A stretch of DNA of 64,000 nucleotides from Mycogone perniciosa (GCA_025331125.1 JAOALB010000091.1:62001-126000); one strand, 5' to 3'. Numbered from the stretch's first letter, positions 1-11,755 are shown. The notes: generated by a model from the sequence alone, not told the origin. A program made the numbers and translations.

Positions 1-1242
1 TCCCACCCTCCAAGTCACCCCCATACACCCATATCACCCTCTATATACTGCAAACATGGTACTGAATCCCTTGCCGCCTCATAGTGACATCAGTAATCTG
101 CATACATACCCCTCACAAACAGCTTGCCAACCTGGTCAGTGGTAGCTGGTGGGAGGCCCACCACAGTGATGCCACTCCAGGGATGATGACACTCAAGTAA
201 CATGTATTTGTAATTCCCAAAGGGCCTTGACGCCAAGGATCGCGGCTTTAGGCAGTCATTCTTCTCTCGAGGGTGGGTCAGACTGCTAAGGGCGTCTTTT
301 CCGAATTCGTCTGGTTCAGCGTGGTGACCGTTGATGACATGCTCTATATATTCCTAGCTAACAATCTCGCCATGCTTTAGGAAATGAAGAATACATAATG
401 CAAGATAACATTTCTGTCCTCAAATGAGTCGACTTTGGCTGACTGATGAAAATCTCATGTTGTCCATCGAGTCTCCCATTCTCTCCGATACCTCTCAGTA
501 TCCATTTGCCCCCTCTCGAGGCAGGGCCATCATGAGCATTCCCCACAAGCTTGCTCATATACAGACCTAATCTTCACAAATATGCCTTCCCCCTCTTCCC
601 CTCTTCTCAATGTAACGCTCCGTGTCACAATATATTACACCACGAAATAGTGTCTCGTCATATTTCTCCGTCACGGTCAGCCTTGGTGTTTGTGTGTTGG
701 TTCGTCCCCGAAGTCTGCCTAGTTCACTCCACCCCCTCCCTACTCTCGCAGTTACAGTGTATACGAGTGGCCAACCGAGGCAGACAAGTGCTTATTCACA
801 TACGTGCCTTCTGCTTGTTAAAGAATCCGATTTTTTCTTCATTCCGCTGTCATCTAGATATGCCATCCGGTCCTTGGTATCATAACTATTCGCCCTCAAA
901 CAAAACTCACCCTCTGTCCTGTCGCCAAGCATACCACCCGCCTAGCGATGAAGGGAAACAACTATAAAAAGGACATTCTGCCTCCGTCGTGATGCATATA
1001 GAACAAAGCCGCCATCCGCGCCTAAAGCCAAAAAAAAACCCACACTGCCCTTTGAATTACGCCATAGAACTTCCCTTGAATGCCGAACTCACCGATTCCG
1101 TTGACTCGTTTTGAAACCCTTCTCGTAAAATCAAGTAAAATAGGGGGGGTGACATATCGTAAAATTGGTGTAGATGAGCGCAACAGTGTATAACACCCTC
1201 CCTTGTGATGATACAATTCCTTCATGTCGTGCTGTAATACTA
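1..1242. other. intergenic, no supported gene
   Basis: This stretch lies 3' of the tbf1-like gene and reaches the window edge. The open frames here are short, and several begin at non-ATG codons. None shows a recognisable domain. The 3' UTR of the tbf1-like gene must lie in the right-hand part. I see no RNA gene or transposon signature. Confidence 0.6.
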
Positions 1243-4200
1243 TCATGATGCCAAAGCCTGTGCTACAGCGGCTTGAAGGCCTTCGAGAAGAGCTGCCTCT
1301 GCTGCTGCATCATCGTCTTGTGCTGATACCTGAGACATTGGCGCTTCCGGTGCGGACGTTAACTTGGGCAGTTCGGATAATATCGGAGCCAGTGGCCGTT
1401 GTTGTGGAATTGTCGTCTGGGGTAGAGCAGGTGAAGACTGGGCGGTGTTCTGTATGTGCTGCGTGGGATGTGATGGTGTTGGGGTGGTGGAGGCGGTTGA
1501 TGGAGTGGGAGTATGATGAGCTGTTAACCCATTTTGAAGCGGCACAGCGGTAGAAGGTGTGATGGTTTGGCTTGGAGTAGTTTGTGGAGGCGGGTTCGGA
1601 GAGTGTGCAGGTTGGATATGTTGCTGCGATGGCTGCTGATGTAGTTGGTGTTGCTGCTGTACCTGCGGTTGTGGCCGACTCTGCAGGTGAGGTTGGGGTT
1701 GTTGCTGCGGTTGGTGTTGTGTTTGAAGGTGTAGTTGATGCTGGGGTTGATGTTGTTGAGCTTGAGGTTGGGGCTGAGTCTGTGGCCTAGGGACCTGAGG
1801 AGGATGTTGTGTCTGCGGTCTCAGGGGAGCCTGCGATACTGACTGCAGAGCCTGCTGTGTCGTGGTCTGTATGTCAGGTTTGACTTGAGGCGTGTTCGGC
1901 AATATCATTCCTCCTCTAGAAACGGTAGGTTGCGTCGGTGCTGCGGGTTGAATATGTGAAACATGATGTACTGAGGACGCTGCTTGTGCAGCGCTTGCAG
2001 CTTGGGCTGGTGTCACTATACTCGGTCCGACTGCTGCAGCCGCGTTGCTTGGTGGTCTACTTGGCTGTTGGTGTTGGTGCTGATGCTGGTGCTGGTGGTG
2101 ATGTTGATGTTGATGTTGATGCTGATGATGCTGGTGTTGGTGTTGGTGTTGGTGATGGTGTTGTTGAGGAGGATGCTGCAGTCCACCGGCCAATGCCATG
2201 ATACCTTGTAACTTGGCTTGCTCCTCCTCCGAGTTGAGTCGCGCTCGCTCCTCGGCTTCCTTCCTCGCGGCTTGAGTAGGGGCTCGAGTCTTTAGTTCTC
2301 CAGTGACTGCTTGCAAGTAATAGGGCATCTCAGAGTTGGTCTTTAAGAAGAATAATTTCAGGTTTCGCGCTTTGTCTTTTAGTTGCACTTGCGTGCGGTC
2401 TTTCAGAATGTCAGATATCGTGCCATTCTGGCCAAACAGGGTTAGGATCTGGCTCCAATGAGGGCCCTTGACCATGTCAAGACCAGCCATGAGCGCCTTT
2501 TCCTCCTCTTGCGTCCAGGGGCGTCGAGTTGAGTGCAGTCCTTCTCTTCGAGTGTGAGCCGACGATTTTGATAGAGCGGCCTGTCGAGCTTTATCATAGA
2601 GTATGGCACTAGGGAAAGTCTGATTAGGGGGGAGATTTTCGTTATTACCAGGTGGCGGGGCTGGTTGTTCTGGAGCAGGTTGCTGGTTATATGAGTAGTA
2701 AGGGTGATGTGATTGATGTTGGTGAAGATGGCTCAAGTAGGGAGACTGAGCAGCCATGCTCTCGGCTATGTCATGTCAGCTCTGTCACTGAAAGAACTTC
2801 AAAATCTTGCTTACCGGTACTTGTCGGCACTGTCGGCTGGTATGGCACAGCGGAGAGCCCATGCAATGTTGTCTTGACATAGTTCGACGTGCTTTCGGCA
2901 ACCAATGCCTCCAACTCTTTATAGTCTGTCATGATGTCAATCTTGCCATTGGTTTGTGGCGGCTCAGTATCCGTTTTTGGCAGGCCATCACCATTGGTAA
3001 TCTGTACAGTCGCCTCGCCACCTTCAGCTGTGGGAGTCTGGGTCTGAGTCTGAGTTTGCGTCTGCGTCTGGTCTTCTTCTGTCAAACCAGCCAGAGCGTT
3101 CTGCACCAAGCCTGATGTGGTTTTTTCAAAGAAAGATGAAAGGTCGTCCAAGTCCAAGTCGCCATCGCCAGACCCGCCCGCTATTGACTCATCGTTTGTG
3201 ACTTCGCTTAGCAGAGCTGAGACGCCGAGTTTCTCTCCTAGTTCTGTTAATGACGCAAGTCGAGTCTTGACGTGCGCTGAGAAGCTCTTTAATACGTCGC
3301 CCGTGGGGTACTTCTCCTTGAGAGTTCCTGGTAATGCAAGTCAGACAATTAAGCCGCTAGAACAGGTGACGAGACTGACCTGGCTCCTTATCCTTCACTT
3401 CTTCGATAAGAGAATCTCTTCGAGATTGAACCAAGGCAACAAGCTCGTGAGCTGCTGGGCTTAGCTCACTGCCTCCGTATGCCGCTCCAAGCGCCTGTTC
3501 CAACCCTTCCATCATTGTAGAGCGCACCACATCCTCAGCTTGCCGTTCTAGTTCCTTCTTCAAAAGCGATTCGATGACTTTTTGTGTCTTAACGCCCACA
3601 TACAGCTCGGAGACTTCGGATGGTAGGTCAGGTGGTTGACATTGAAAGATTAATGGGAAGTGTCTGTCGGCCTCGGAAAACGAGTCAAGCCCCCCCTCGA
3701 TAAGCCACGAGCCAAATTTCGCAAGATTTGCGAATTCCAGCAGCGTGCGAGCTTCCACCTCTTGTATCTCCAACTCATCGGCTGACAGCACCGCATCCTC
3801 CGAGAAGAGCTGCCACGTCGCGTCGAACGAACATTTTAAGCGGCCGTACGAGCGTCCGTACCCCGAATCCGTGTCACCGGCTAGCTTCGACATGTCGTCG
3901 ATCGGTTGCTGTAATAGAATAAGCAGTAGCGAGAGCGCCTGCCGTCAGCTCATAAGTAGTCTGTCCCCGGAGGTCACGGCGTCGAATTGACATACCAGAT
4001 TCCCCAGCGCATGCGTATTCGCGATGCGCACGTACTTTTCTGGCTCTGACAAGAACGAAACAGGCGCGGGGCGAGGATCCGTGCCATGCGCGCCGTCCAC
4101 ATCCATCGGATCGCTGCCGTCCGCCTGTGCCTCAGATTCGACGTTAAACTGATCGACCAGGTCGCCAACATTGGACAGCGCATTCTGTACAAGGAGCGCC

Positions 4201-4544
4201 AGTCCATCCTCGAGCGATTCTTCCTCGGTTGGATTCTCCGTCTTCAGCCTCTTGGCCTCTTGGTCTTGGTCGTCGTTGTCCTGGCCAACCTCCTCAAACG
4301 ACCGCTTCGACGCGAGTTCCGACAGCACGCTGCTAAAGTCGAGGCCCTCGAGGCCAGTCGGGTCTTGTTCTTTTTCTTGCTTGATCCCTGGAGCTGCACC
4401 TTGTCAGTTACCCCCATCTCCTCCAAGCTTGGCCTTGAGGTTGCGGTCGGATTCGAAGGGATCCAGCTGGGGGGGAGCTTGTCGACGGGCCTTACCTGCT
4501 GGGGAGCCGGCAGCGGCTACTTCCACCTGTGCTGGCTCAGCCAT
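1243..4544 (-). CDS. Telomere repeat-binding factor (Tbf1/Taz1-like), Myb domain protein
   Basis: Five exons give about 1013 aa: 4544-4496, 4393-3996, 3938-3380, 3327-2815 and 2765-1243. All junctions are GT-AG and keep frame. The last exon carries a Myb/SANT telobox domain (RRPWTQEEEKALMAGLD, then VQLKDKARNLKLFFLK), the signature of TTAGGG-binding factors such as yeast Tbf1 and fission yeast Taz1. The helical region of exons 2-4 is where the TRF-homology dimerisation domain would lie; that placement is inferred. The C-terminus is a long Gln/Pro/His-rich low-complexity tail ending in an acidic Ala-rich stretch. An in-frame ATG at 4571 would add nine residues; I chose 4544 because its context is good. 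Intron 1 has two possible acceptors six bases apart, both in frame. Expected role: nuclear, binding telomeric or subtelomeric and promoter TTAGGG repeats. Confidence is high for the family and moderate for exon details. Confidence 0.85.
2065..2166 (-). repeat. His/Gln-coding trinucleotide-like tract in tbf1-like gene
   Basis: An imperfect CAN/CAC-CAA microsatellite lies inside the last exon of the tbf1-like gene. It encodes an alternating His-Gln run of about 30 residues. It sits just after the Myb domain, and the whole tail after it is Gln/Pro-rich. Such tracts are prone to length change between strains. Confidence 0.85.
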
Positions 4545-5307
4545 GGTGCCAATTGCCTCGAAACCGACCATCAGCAGAGCATCTGAGAGCTTGTCGCAAC
4601 GGCAAAGGGATTCTCGCCAGCCAGCGGGTCGTTGGTCGCAGCGATCGAGTGGCAGATAGATGCGGGATGATGCGGGCGGTCGGAGAAAATTTGCTGAGTC
4701 AGTCGAAGCCAGTTGCCCTTATTTCTTGCCCCAAAAATGGCCGCCCAGAGATACACAATGGACACAGAATTAGCGCTTCGAAATTTAATTGTCTGTTGAG
4801 AATTCAAAAATGCGGCAAACAATGGCGACAATACGACGATGGTCGTTTTTGCCCAAATCGATAGGAAAGCCTGGGGATTTAGTCGATTATCGGTCGCTTT
4901 GTCACTACGATAAGGCCTGTGGGTATTTTTTTATCTTCAAGCACCTACGAGGGACTTGGTACTCTTACTGAGCAGACAATATAATATTGAGGCAATAGCT
5001 GCTGAGTGATGCCAGTCAGCCATCTTGGCCATGGCATTTACTTAGCCGTCTTATATAATACCCCAACCCCCCATTTTCCTTCAACTCCTCAAGCCGGGCC
5101 TCACTTATAATAGTGCTTATAATTCAGCCTCAGATGTATCTTAATACGGATTCAACCTTTCTGGCTGTAATTCTCTTCTTTGGGACTTTTTGACACAGCT
5201 AGTTTTGATGAATACTAATGTAGTCGACGGGACGAGCGCGTTTCATGAATTCCCGGTTAACCAATGTGATGATAATCGAGAGATCGCTTCACTCTAATCG
5301 AAGAATC
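4545..5307. other. intergenic, divergent upstream region
   Basis: This gap separates the tbf1-like gene (leftward) from a small rightward candidate gene. It is AT-rich at 4780-5340. I see no gene in it. It must hold the promoter of the tbf1-like gene. Confidence 0.6.
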
Positions 5308-5314
5308 TATAAAG
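5308..5314 (+). promoter_or_regulatory. TATA-like element (TATAAAG)
   Basis: A TATAAAG heptamer lies about 90 bp before a small ORF at 5397. It is followed by a pyrimidine-rich leader (about 5515-5680) leading to the ORF at 5682. Position and leader composition fit a fungal promoter, but nothing proves use. Confidence 0.4.
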
Positions 5315-5396
5315 CGCGTCTGTCCAGTCAACCACATTAATATTCACCAACACTAGCTGGATCGAGAGAGTCCACGCAAGTTAATCACAGCTGACC

Positions 5397-5561
5397 ATGA
5401 ACTGGCTTGTTTTCCTCGCCATGTCGTGTAAGTCCACGGCTCCAAATGCCCTCTATCGTAGCTTCTCAGTCACATGGCTGGCTCTTCAAATGCCAGCGCT
5501 CAGGGGAAAGCACCAACACTCCTTCTCCATGTCCCGCCATCACCTCCGAACCCTCCTGTAG
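5397..5561 (+). other. possible upstream ORF or alternative first exon (54 codons)
   Basis: An ATG-started frame of 54 codons begins MNWLVFLAMS, a short hydrophobic N-terminus, and ends at a TAG. A good donor, GTAAGT, follows the tenth codon, but none of the acceptors I tried joins it to the ORF at 5682 in frame. It could be a uORF of that gene, a tiny secreted peptide gene, or chance. Confidence 0.25.
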
Positions 5562-5681
5562 AGTCTCCTTGTCTTCTCCATGAATCCCACATCTCTCAAA
5601 ATCACCTATACAACTACTATTTCTTCCCCCTAAGATCAACACCACTTCTAATCCAACACCCTAAAACCCGCTCTCATCACT

Positions 5682-5942
5682 ATGATCGACAAACTCCAAT
5701 GCCAAACCCACACCCGTACCATCTGGGGAGACAGCCCCCATCGCTACGATTACCGCCTCAGATATTTCACAATCGGCCTCCTCTGCACATCCTTCCTCAC
5801 CATCGTCATTCTGGCCATCGTGCTTATGGGAAACAAAGCAATGACCGACTATCATATTGCGATGGTGACAGCAATACCAGACAACTCCTCTTCCATCATG
5901 TTGACAGACGTCAGTATCAACTGCAGCAGAGACAATGGATAA
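5682..5942 (+). CDS. small single-pass membrane protein, hypothetical
   Basis: This 86-codon intronless frame starts at an ATG in a favourable context (CACTATGA) directly after a pyrimidine-rich leader. Codons are biased to C-ending forms, which supports real coding. The protein has a polar N-terminus of about 28 residues, one hydrophobic segment (roughly residues 30-48, rich in Leu, Ile and Val), and a short C-terminal part with two potential N-glycosylation sites (NSS and NCS). I do not recognise a family. A TATA-like element and a short upstream ORF precede it. A longer spliced protein cannot be excluded. Confidence 0.5.
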   Translation: MIDKLQCQTHTRTIWGDSPHRYDYRLRYFTIGLLCTSFLTIVILAIVLMGNKAMTDYHIAMVTAIPDNSSSIMLTDVSINCSRDNG

Positions 5943-6625
5943 GAGAGTAAAGACCAGATGGTGGTGTGAGATTGGAAACCTTGAGGAACCAGCTTGGAGT
6001 GGCAGACTTGAAGATCGTGGACATATGAATAATAATTAATGTTTATTGCACGGCTCGATAGAAAGGTGTCATATATTAATGTCAGTCACATACAACATAT
6101 ATGAGTCGAGATATGTCGCCTCTGCTACACTCCACTGAGACAGCCAAACAGACCTCCATTATAGATATTCATGCTTCAATTCAAAGTCACGCTAACACCC
6201 TGGCTGTTTAGTTTAATAGGCATGCTCAAGTAGGTGACATCAAATACCTATACACCTATAAAAATGTCACTTCCATGATGCCGAGCTTGATGCCCACCCT
6301 GTCTCGTCTATTATCTATGAATCGTCGTTCACTAATAACTGGACTCTGTCATGTAAATACGACCCCAAAAACTGCAGCAACTATCACAGAGTAAACCGCC
6401 ACAAGAACAAATGGAAGACGCAGTATTCTGCTGGTTTCCGAGTATCCCATATTCGTTCAACTCACATACATAGATAATAACGCACAAAGCAGACCTAAGT
6501 TAATGTGGCTGTAGACAGTGCCAAGATGCAGTTCTATGTTGCAGTCATGTGAATGAAAAGAGGTGAAAAGGGCACAAGATGTGTAACCGACTAGAGACAG
6601 GAGGCATGTTGATGCTGCGTCACGA
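5943..6625. other. intergenic, converging 3' ends
   Basis: This gap lies between the small membrane-protein candidate and the stop of the GH72 gene. It is AT-rich and holds no frame I can defend. Both genes end towards it, so it should contain two 3' UTRs. Confidence 0.6.
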
Positions 6626-8092
6626 TCATAGTAACAGCGAAAATGAGAGGATGATGCCTGCAAGTACTGCACCGACGGTGACGATATGCTTATCCGCAGA
6701 GGCCGAGTTCCCTTTGTCGTCTTTGCTACTGTGGTCTGCCTTGCTCCCCGACTCTCCCGTCGGCTCAGCGTTGCTTGAAGTTGAGCTTTGCGGCAAAGCT
6801 TGGGTAGGATCTTCTGTGGCAGATGGTGGGTATGTAAAGCTCTCCCCCAAGGTAGGAAGCCTGACGTTACCATCAACCTCCCACCAGCCGCCTTGGGTAG
6901 ACATAGGGCAGGCCCGAGTTGACACGCCACTTGGGTTGTAGTCAGCTTTGCTGACACCGGTCGGGTTATTGTTTGCCCACTTGGCCTTCAGGGCGTCAAA
7001 GTCGGGATTTCTCGGTGCAGGAGTCCCTTTGCGCAAGAAGCCACCTTCAATATCCTCATCATTGGCTAGGCCCTCACCAACCAAGGGGTCATATGTGATG
7101 AGACCGTAGCTGTTCTCCTCCTGGATCCATTCGTAGACAATAGCTCCGCTCCAGTCATTGACCATGTGCTCGCCGAAGATGGCGTCCTGATCATCCCATC
7201 TGCGAGGACCTGGCACGATGCAGCCCGTCTCTGACAAGAAGATGGGGACAGGAAAATCTTTTGCATATTCCTCAAGTTGGTTGTAGCTGGACTCTTCGTA
7301 TGTGCTAGGATCGCACCAAGAGTACGAGTTGAGACCAAAGAAGTCAACAATCTCGGACGAGTTGCCACCGCAAGTGAGGTAGTCTTGGAGCATGGGGCGG
7401 AGCTGCTGAATGTCGGCAGCCGAGTAGCCTATGGGGATTTTGCGGTAGCCCTTGTGGTCGCGGTATGCCTTCATGTCCCGAGCGGCAGCTTTGAGGAAGG
7501 GGGCAGCGTGAGAGTCTTCCTTTTTGGCAATGTTCTCGTTCCCAATGAAGAATCCCAGGATGTTGTCGTAGCGGTGAAAGGCATCCATCACCCTGGTATA
7601 GTTGTCGTATTGAGTTCCGTTCCAGAAGAGATCTCCCTATTTCATCTCATCAGCATGTGAGTTGGAGGGGAGCAAGGAAGCTATCTCAGGGAAAGGAGAA
7701 CGCACGGGGTAGATGTAGGTGCCAAAGGTGTCGAGATCAGCAAGGATGTAAATGCCGGCATTGGCAAAAGCCTCCATGCAACCATCATGATCTGCGTCGG
7801 GATCTACATGATACACGCGGATTGTGTTGGCCCCGAGATCCTTCATGAGGTTGGCGTCTCGTTGGCATTGATCCGTCTCGACAAGGGGATCCTGCGGCCG
7901 CAGCTGGTATGCAACCCCTATTTTCGTGGGTTAGCACCCGACTCTTTTGTTTTCGTGAATGGACACACCTTTGATGAAGAATTGAGAGCCATCCTTGTTG
8001 AAAAACTTGTTTCCGTGGGCCTCAACTGTGTCGAGAGCCGCAACGAAGACTCTAAGACTGCAGAGAGCAACTACAATAGATGACCATCGCAT
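6626..8092 (-). CDS. GPI-anchored 1,3-beta-glucanosyltransferase (GH72, Gel/Gas family)
   Basis: Three exons (8092-7969, 7917-7706 and 7636-6626) give about 448 aa. Residues 1-19 form a signal peptide (MRWSSIVVALCSLRVFVAA). The GH72 catalytic domain follows, with the acid/base Glu in IGNEN (about E146) and the nucleophile Glu in LSETG (about E248). A Ser/Thr-rich linker then leads to a hydrophobic C-terminal tail (TVGAVLAGIILSFSLLL) typical of a GPI-attachment signal. No X8/CBM43 cysteine module is visible, so it belongs to the subgroup without that module. GH72 enzymes cut and rejoin beta-1,3-glucan chains at the outer face of the plasma membrane, lengthening wall glucan. The start is the ATG giving a clean signal peptide; the open frame runs 15 codons further upstream, but that extension would bury it. 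Confidence 0.93.
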
Positions 8093-8897
8093 CTTGGCGA
8101 GGGACGACGGATTTCTCAAACGACAGAAAGGGCACAAAAAATCAGTGAATATGTGTGGTTCCAGAAGGTTCTTTGAGTTGGTGATTAGAAAGTGAGAATT
8201 GATCCCAGTTCAGGAGTAAACCCAGGGGCGCGGATGTCACGATGCACCACGGCTTTGGCTCCAAATTGTGTTACGGTCGTCAGCGAAATATTTGGAAATT
8301 TGAAGAAGTGAAGTCTTGTGGATTGGAGAAGAAAAATTCTCCTAGGTGGAGGAGAAGAAGAGAGAAGTAGAAGTTGGCAACAACTGCTGCCAGGAGGAGC
8401 GATTCAGAACAAGGCAGCTGGTTGGGTCGATGACAACTGCAACCAGAAAGAGAGATGAAGGCTCAACAAATAGGTACAAACTCCGGTACGTACATTAAGG
8501 CTTTTGACTTTAATTTATCTGTATGACAATGTTGACCAAGTTCATATAAACACCACATCACGTACTAACAAAGGATCAACATCGTAGTCGGCTAGGAGGC
8601 CTTTTACACCACATTGTCTGTTCCACTAGTATGTAGACCCAGTGGTGACACCTATTGTCCATTCAGGATGTGACTAGAATAAAGTCCCGAAAGGCATAGT
8701 GCATTTCCTATACATGGCGATTCGGCTGTGTGCACCTTGTCTCACCAAAATGCAGAGAATCATGATCCCCTCCTCTTCAATGACCAGTTTGCATCCCTCT
8801 TACAGGAGCTGAGAATGACGATAGCGATGTCTATTACTTCAATAGCAAATATGCTTCCCATCTCGTGATTGTCATTACCAAGGCGCCAGCGCCCAAA
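8093..8897. other. intergenic, GH72 upstream region
   Basis: This gap holds the promoter and leader of the GH72 gene and the 3' end of the neighbouring dehydrogenase. The part at 8100-8480 (plus strand) is purine-rich, which corresponds to a pyrimidine-rich leader on the minus strand. No further gene is supported. Confidence 0.6.
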
Positions 8898-10034
8898 TTA
8901 CCTCTTCTCGCCCTTGCTCTGTCTCCCAATGAACGTCTTCATACCGCTATCCACGCCCGATATCTTGCGAGCAATGAGCTGCACTCCAACAGGCAGCACG
9001 TTGTACCAATCAATCCACCGAGCATACAACGGCATTCCTGTCGTCACGCCCTTGCCACCATCAATAGCCGCCACAATCTCCTTGGCCACATCCACCGACT
9101 CCACCAAGGGAGCAACGAAGCTATTCGGCGTCTGTACCCCGTAGAACAGTGGCGTGCTAAGCTGTCCTGGCGTAATCAGCACCGTCCGGATCTCGGGGTG
9201 CGTCTGCTGCAACTCAGCAGTCAAGGACTTGTGCATTGCCGTGATGCCAGCCTTGGCGGCGGCGTAGTCGGTCAGCTGCGCAGCGCCGAGGTGCCCAATG
9301 ACGGAAGAGATGTTGACGATGGTGCCGCCGCGGCTGCTCTGGATTATGGCCGGGAGGAAGGTCTTGAGACAATAGAATGGGCCGAGGAGGTTGGTGGAGA
9401 AACTCCTATCGATCTCCTCCACAGAGAGGTTAAGAAGAGACTTCCCAACGACAATGGCCGCGTTGTTGATGAGAACAGTCGGCGTGCCAAGCTATCCCCG
9501 TCAGTCAGTAACCAGATGCTAGGCTTCAATGGCATGTTCAGGATAACTCACGTCTCTCTCAATCTCCAATGCCACCTTGGCCACCTGCGCCTTGTCGCCC
9601 ACGTCGCACTTATAATACGTCACGCCCCTCGCCTCGCCATTCTCCATCTCGTTCACATCCAACACCGCAACACTCGCACCCCTCATGCCATACACCTCCG
9701 CCACCAACATGCCCAACCCGCTGGCGCCTCCCGTAATCACGATAACCTCCTCGCTCAAGTCCACCTCCCGTGGCATGCCATGCCCAATGCGTTGGTTGAT
9801 CACGTTTGCAATCCAGCACAAGGAGATGAAGATGGCCCAGGCGATGGCGGCAATCATAGGTGGGGCCTCCCATTTGGTCGTCTGAGCGCGCAGACATAGC
9901 GGGACAAGCCAGCAGATGAAGGGGTGGAAGAGCGTGATGTTGAGAACTTTGAGGAGGAGGTCAGCGGAGAGAGGGCCGTACCAGACATCTCGCTGGGGTG
10001 GGCGAGTGTATCTTGCCATTGATGGGTTGTCCAT
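8898..10034 (-). CDS. short-chain dehydrogenase/reductase, membrane-anchored (RDH/DHRS type)
   Basis: Two exons (10034-9552 and 9491-8898) give 358 aa. The N-terminal 90 residues carry hydrophobic segments that would anchor it in a membrane. The Rossmann domain has TGGASGLG (cofactor glycine motif), a CDVGD acidic turn, LINNAA, the catalytic Ser in NISSVIG, and YAAAK (Tyr and Lys of the catalytic triad). This is the layout of SDR16C-type enzymes such as retinol dehydrogenase 10 and 17-beta-HSD 11/13, which work at the ER or on lipid droplets. In fungi the substrate is unknown, with a lipid, sterol or retinoid-like alcohol as possibilities. The intron is 59 nt and in phase 0. The gene is tandem with, and upstream of, the GH72 gene, with no functional link evident. 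Confidence 0.9.
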
Positions 10035-10759
10035 AGTTGATGAGGTGAGATGATGAGGTCCTCACGAGATTATCTCAGTTAAAGGGTGATAACAGAGCCG
10101 AGGTAAGCATCGGCTACACAGCCCACGCAACAAGAGTGATTATGTACTCAAGACAGAACAAACAACCATAAAATACAGAACCTAAATTGCACAAAAGAAG
10201 TTGAAAAAAAAGTATGCGAAAAGGTGTGAAGAAAAAAGAAGCAAAAAGAGTTGTAGGATCGCTCCCCGTCTTTCTACCAAGTCTGAAAGGTGGCTGCTTT
10301 GTTTGGTGTTTGAAGCGTTTTAGCGTGTGTGAGGCACCAGTCAAGGCGCAGGCCCCTGGTTTGAAGTTGTTTCCGACCCCTAACTTTTATTTTATGTAGA
10401 TATTAGAGCCCCTCGCTTGGCACCGATGACTTGGATTACCCGGCATTCACATCGAACGCTACGAAAATGCGCCATGACATTGCCAGTTCTGATATTGACC
10501 GGGAGTATTGAAGGTTTGGTAAGATCAAGTATTTATAGAAAAGGTTAAAAAGGTATACTGCCTGAAACAAATAGTAATAAATTGATTTTTTTTTCAAGGC
10601 AAAATCATACAATAACTCAGTCTTGAAAGCATTTTACTCAAATCGGACGATACCATCAACTTCCAAAATCGATATATAACTTGGGATTGAGTAAGGTCCC
10701 TGTATCGGCACAGATATTTCCTTTCTATACTACTAATATACACATAACCATCACCACCA
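10035..10759. other. intergenic
   Basis: This gap holds the promoter of the dehydrogenase gene and the 3' flank of rrg9. It includes A/T-rich stretches around 10200-10260 and 10540-10600. No supported gene. Confidence 0.55.
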
Positions 10760-11755
10760 TCACGGTGTCGTCCCCGCCGTCTGTCGCTTAATCCTCTCCC
10801 TATCCTCCTTATACTTCCTAATCTCTCTCTCTTCCCACTCCCTCTCCCTCTGCGCTGCCCTCCTACTCCACTCATGATACGCCGGATCTCTCACCACGCC
10901 CTCCTTGCGCCACTTCCTCGGGGGCTTTATCCCCAGCGCAGCCTTATGCTCCCAAACCTGCAAGCCGCGCCTGAACCAGCGATCCTGCCGGTCCTGTTCC
11001 ACCTCGTCTGTGTTGGGCTGCCACTTGCTCTTCAGGATACGGCGGATGGCCTCGGCCGAGACTTCGAATTTGGAGGCCAGCGCTTCGGTGGTGTATACGT
11101 CGGGGAATTGGGCGTTGAGCGCGCGGATGCCGGCGAGGGCGTCTGGAGAGAGGCGCTTACGCGGTTTCCAGCCATCGGGGAATTTTTCTTTTAGAGCAGC
11201 TTTTTGGATTTGCCAGTGCTCTTTTGGTTTGCGGGGTTGTTTTGACTCGTTTGCGAGAGCGGTGGGATCAATGGGGTCGTCGTCGTTGGTAATGAACTTT
11301 GGGTATTTGGGTTTAGGTCCCCGTATTGGTTTTTTTGGTCGTGCATCTTGTGTAGCATCTTCAGGTTTTGAGAGTGATTCTCCAGTGCCTTCTCTGGTTG
11401 ACTTGGATTTCTTGCTCCCCTTTGCCCGTTTTGTCGTCTTGGCTGGTGCTTCCGTCTTGGTTTCGTGATGTGTCTCTATCGAGGACTTCCCAGATGGTGC
11501 GATCGCCGTGACCTGTGTTGGTCCTTCAATCTCAGGCGCCGGTGCAGCAGCGGCAGATTCTTGGCTCCGATATCTAGACGTCTGCAGTCCACGACTCTGC
11601 CTCGCCGCAACAAACTGCCCTGCTCGAACAACAGGACGAGAACCCACCGACCGAAGCTGCAACACCGTAGGAGCTGCCAGCGCCTCAAGTCGATGGACCT
11701 GAGCGAGGCCCTGGACAAATGCCCTTACGGAAAGAGCTCGGCAGGAGCAGCTCAT
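10760..11755 (-). CDS. Rrg9-like mitochondrial protein (required for respiratory growth 9, neugrin family)
   Basis: A single exon encodes 331 aa. The start chosen, at 11755, gives a basic, acid-free N-terminus with many Arg and Ser residues (MSCSCRALSVRAFVQGLAQV onwards), a typical mitochondrial presequence. The open frame runs 115 codons further upstream, but from a GTG and with a composition unlike a presequence. A charged linker rich in Lys, Thr and Glu follows. The C-terminal domain (about residues 195-330), with EHWQIQKAALKEKFPDGWKP, RLSPDALAGIRALNAQFP and a helix-turn-helix-like stretch, matches the Rrg9/neugrin family. These proteins act in the mitochondrial matrix and are needed for mitochondrial gene expression and respiration. 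Confidence 0.85.
   Translation of the reverse strand: MSCSCRALSVRAFVQGLAQVHRLEALAAPTVLQLRSVGSRPVVRAGQFVAARQSRGLQTSRYRSQESAAAAPAPEIEGPTQVTAIAPSGKSSIETHHETKTEAPAKTTKRAKGSKKSKSTREGTGESLSKPEDATQDARPKKPIRGPKPKYPKFITNDDDPIDPTALANESKQPRKPKEHWQIQKAALKEKFPDGWKPRKRLSPDALAGIRALNAQFPDVYTTEALASKFEVSAEAIRRILKSKWQPNTDEVEQDRQDRWFRRGLQVWEHKAALGIKPPRKWRKEGVVRDPAYHEWSRRAAQREREWEEREIRKYKEDRERIKRQTAGTTP

Noticed and set aside
5474..5950. 158-codon plus-strand frame overlapping the small membrane-protein candidate
   Set aside because: It overlaps the 5682-5942 frame in another phase, is Pro/His-rich in the manner of a shadow frame, and has no domain or transmembrane logic.
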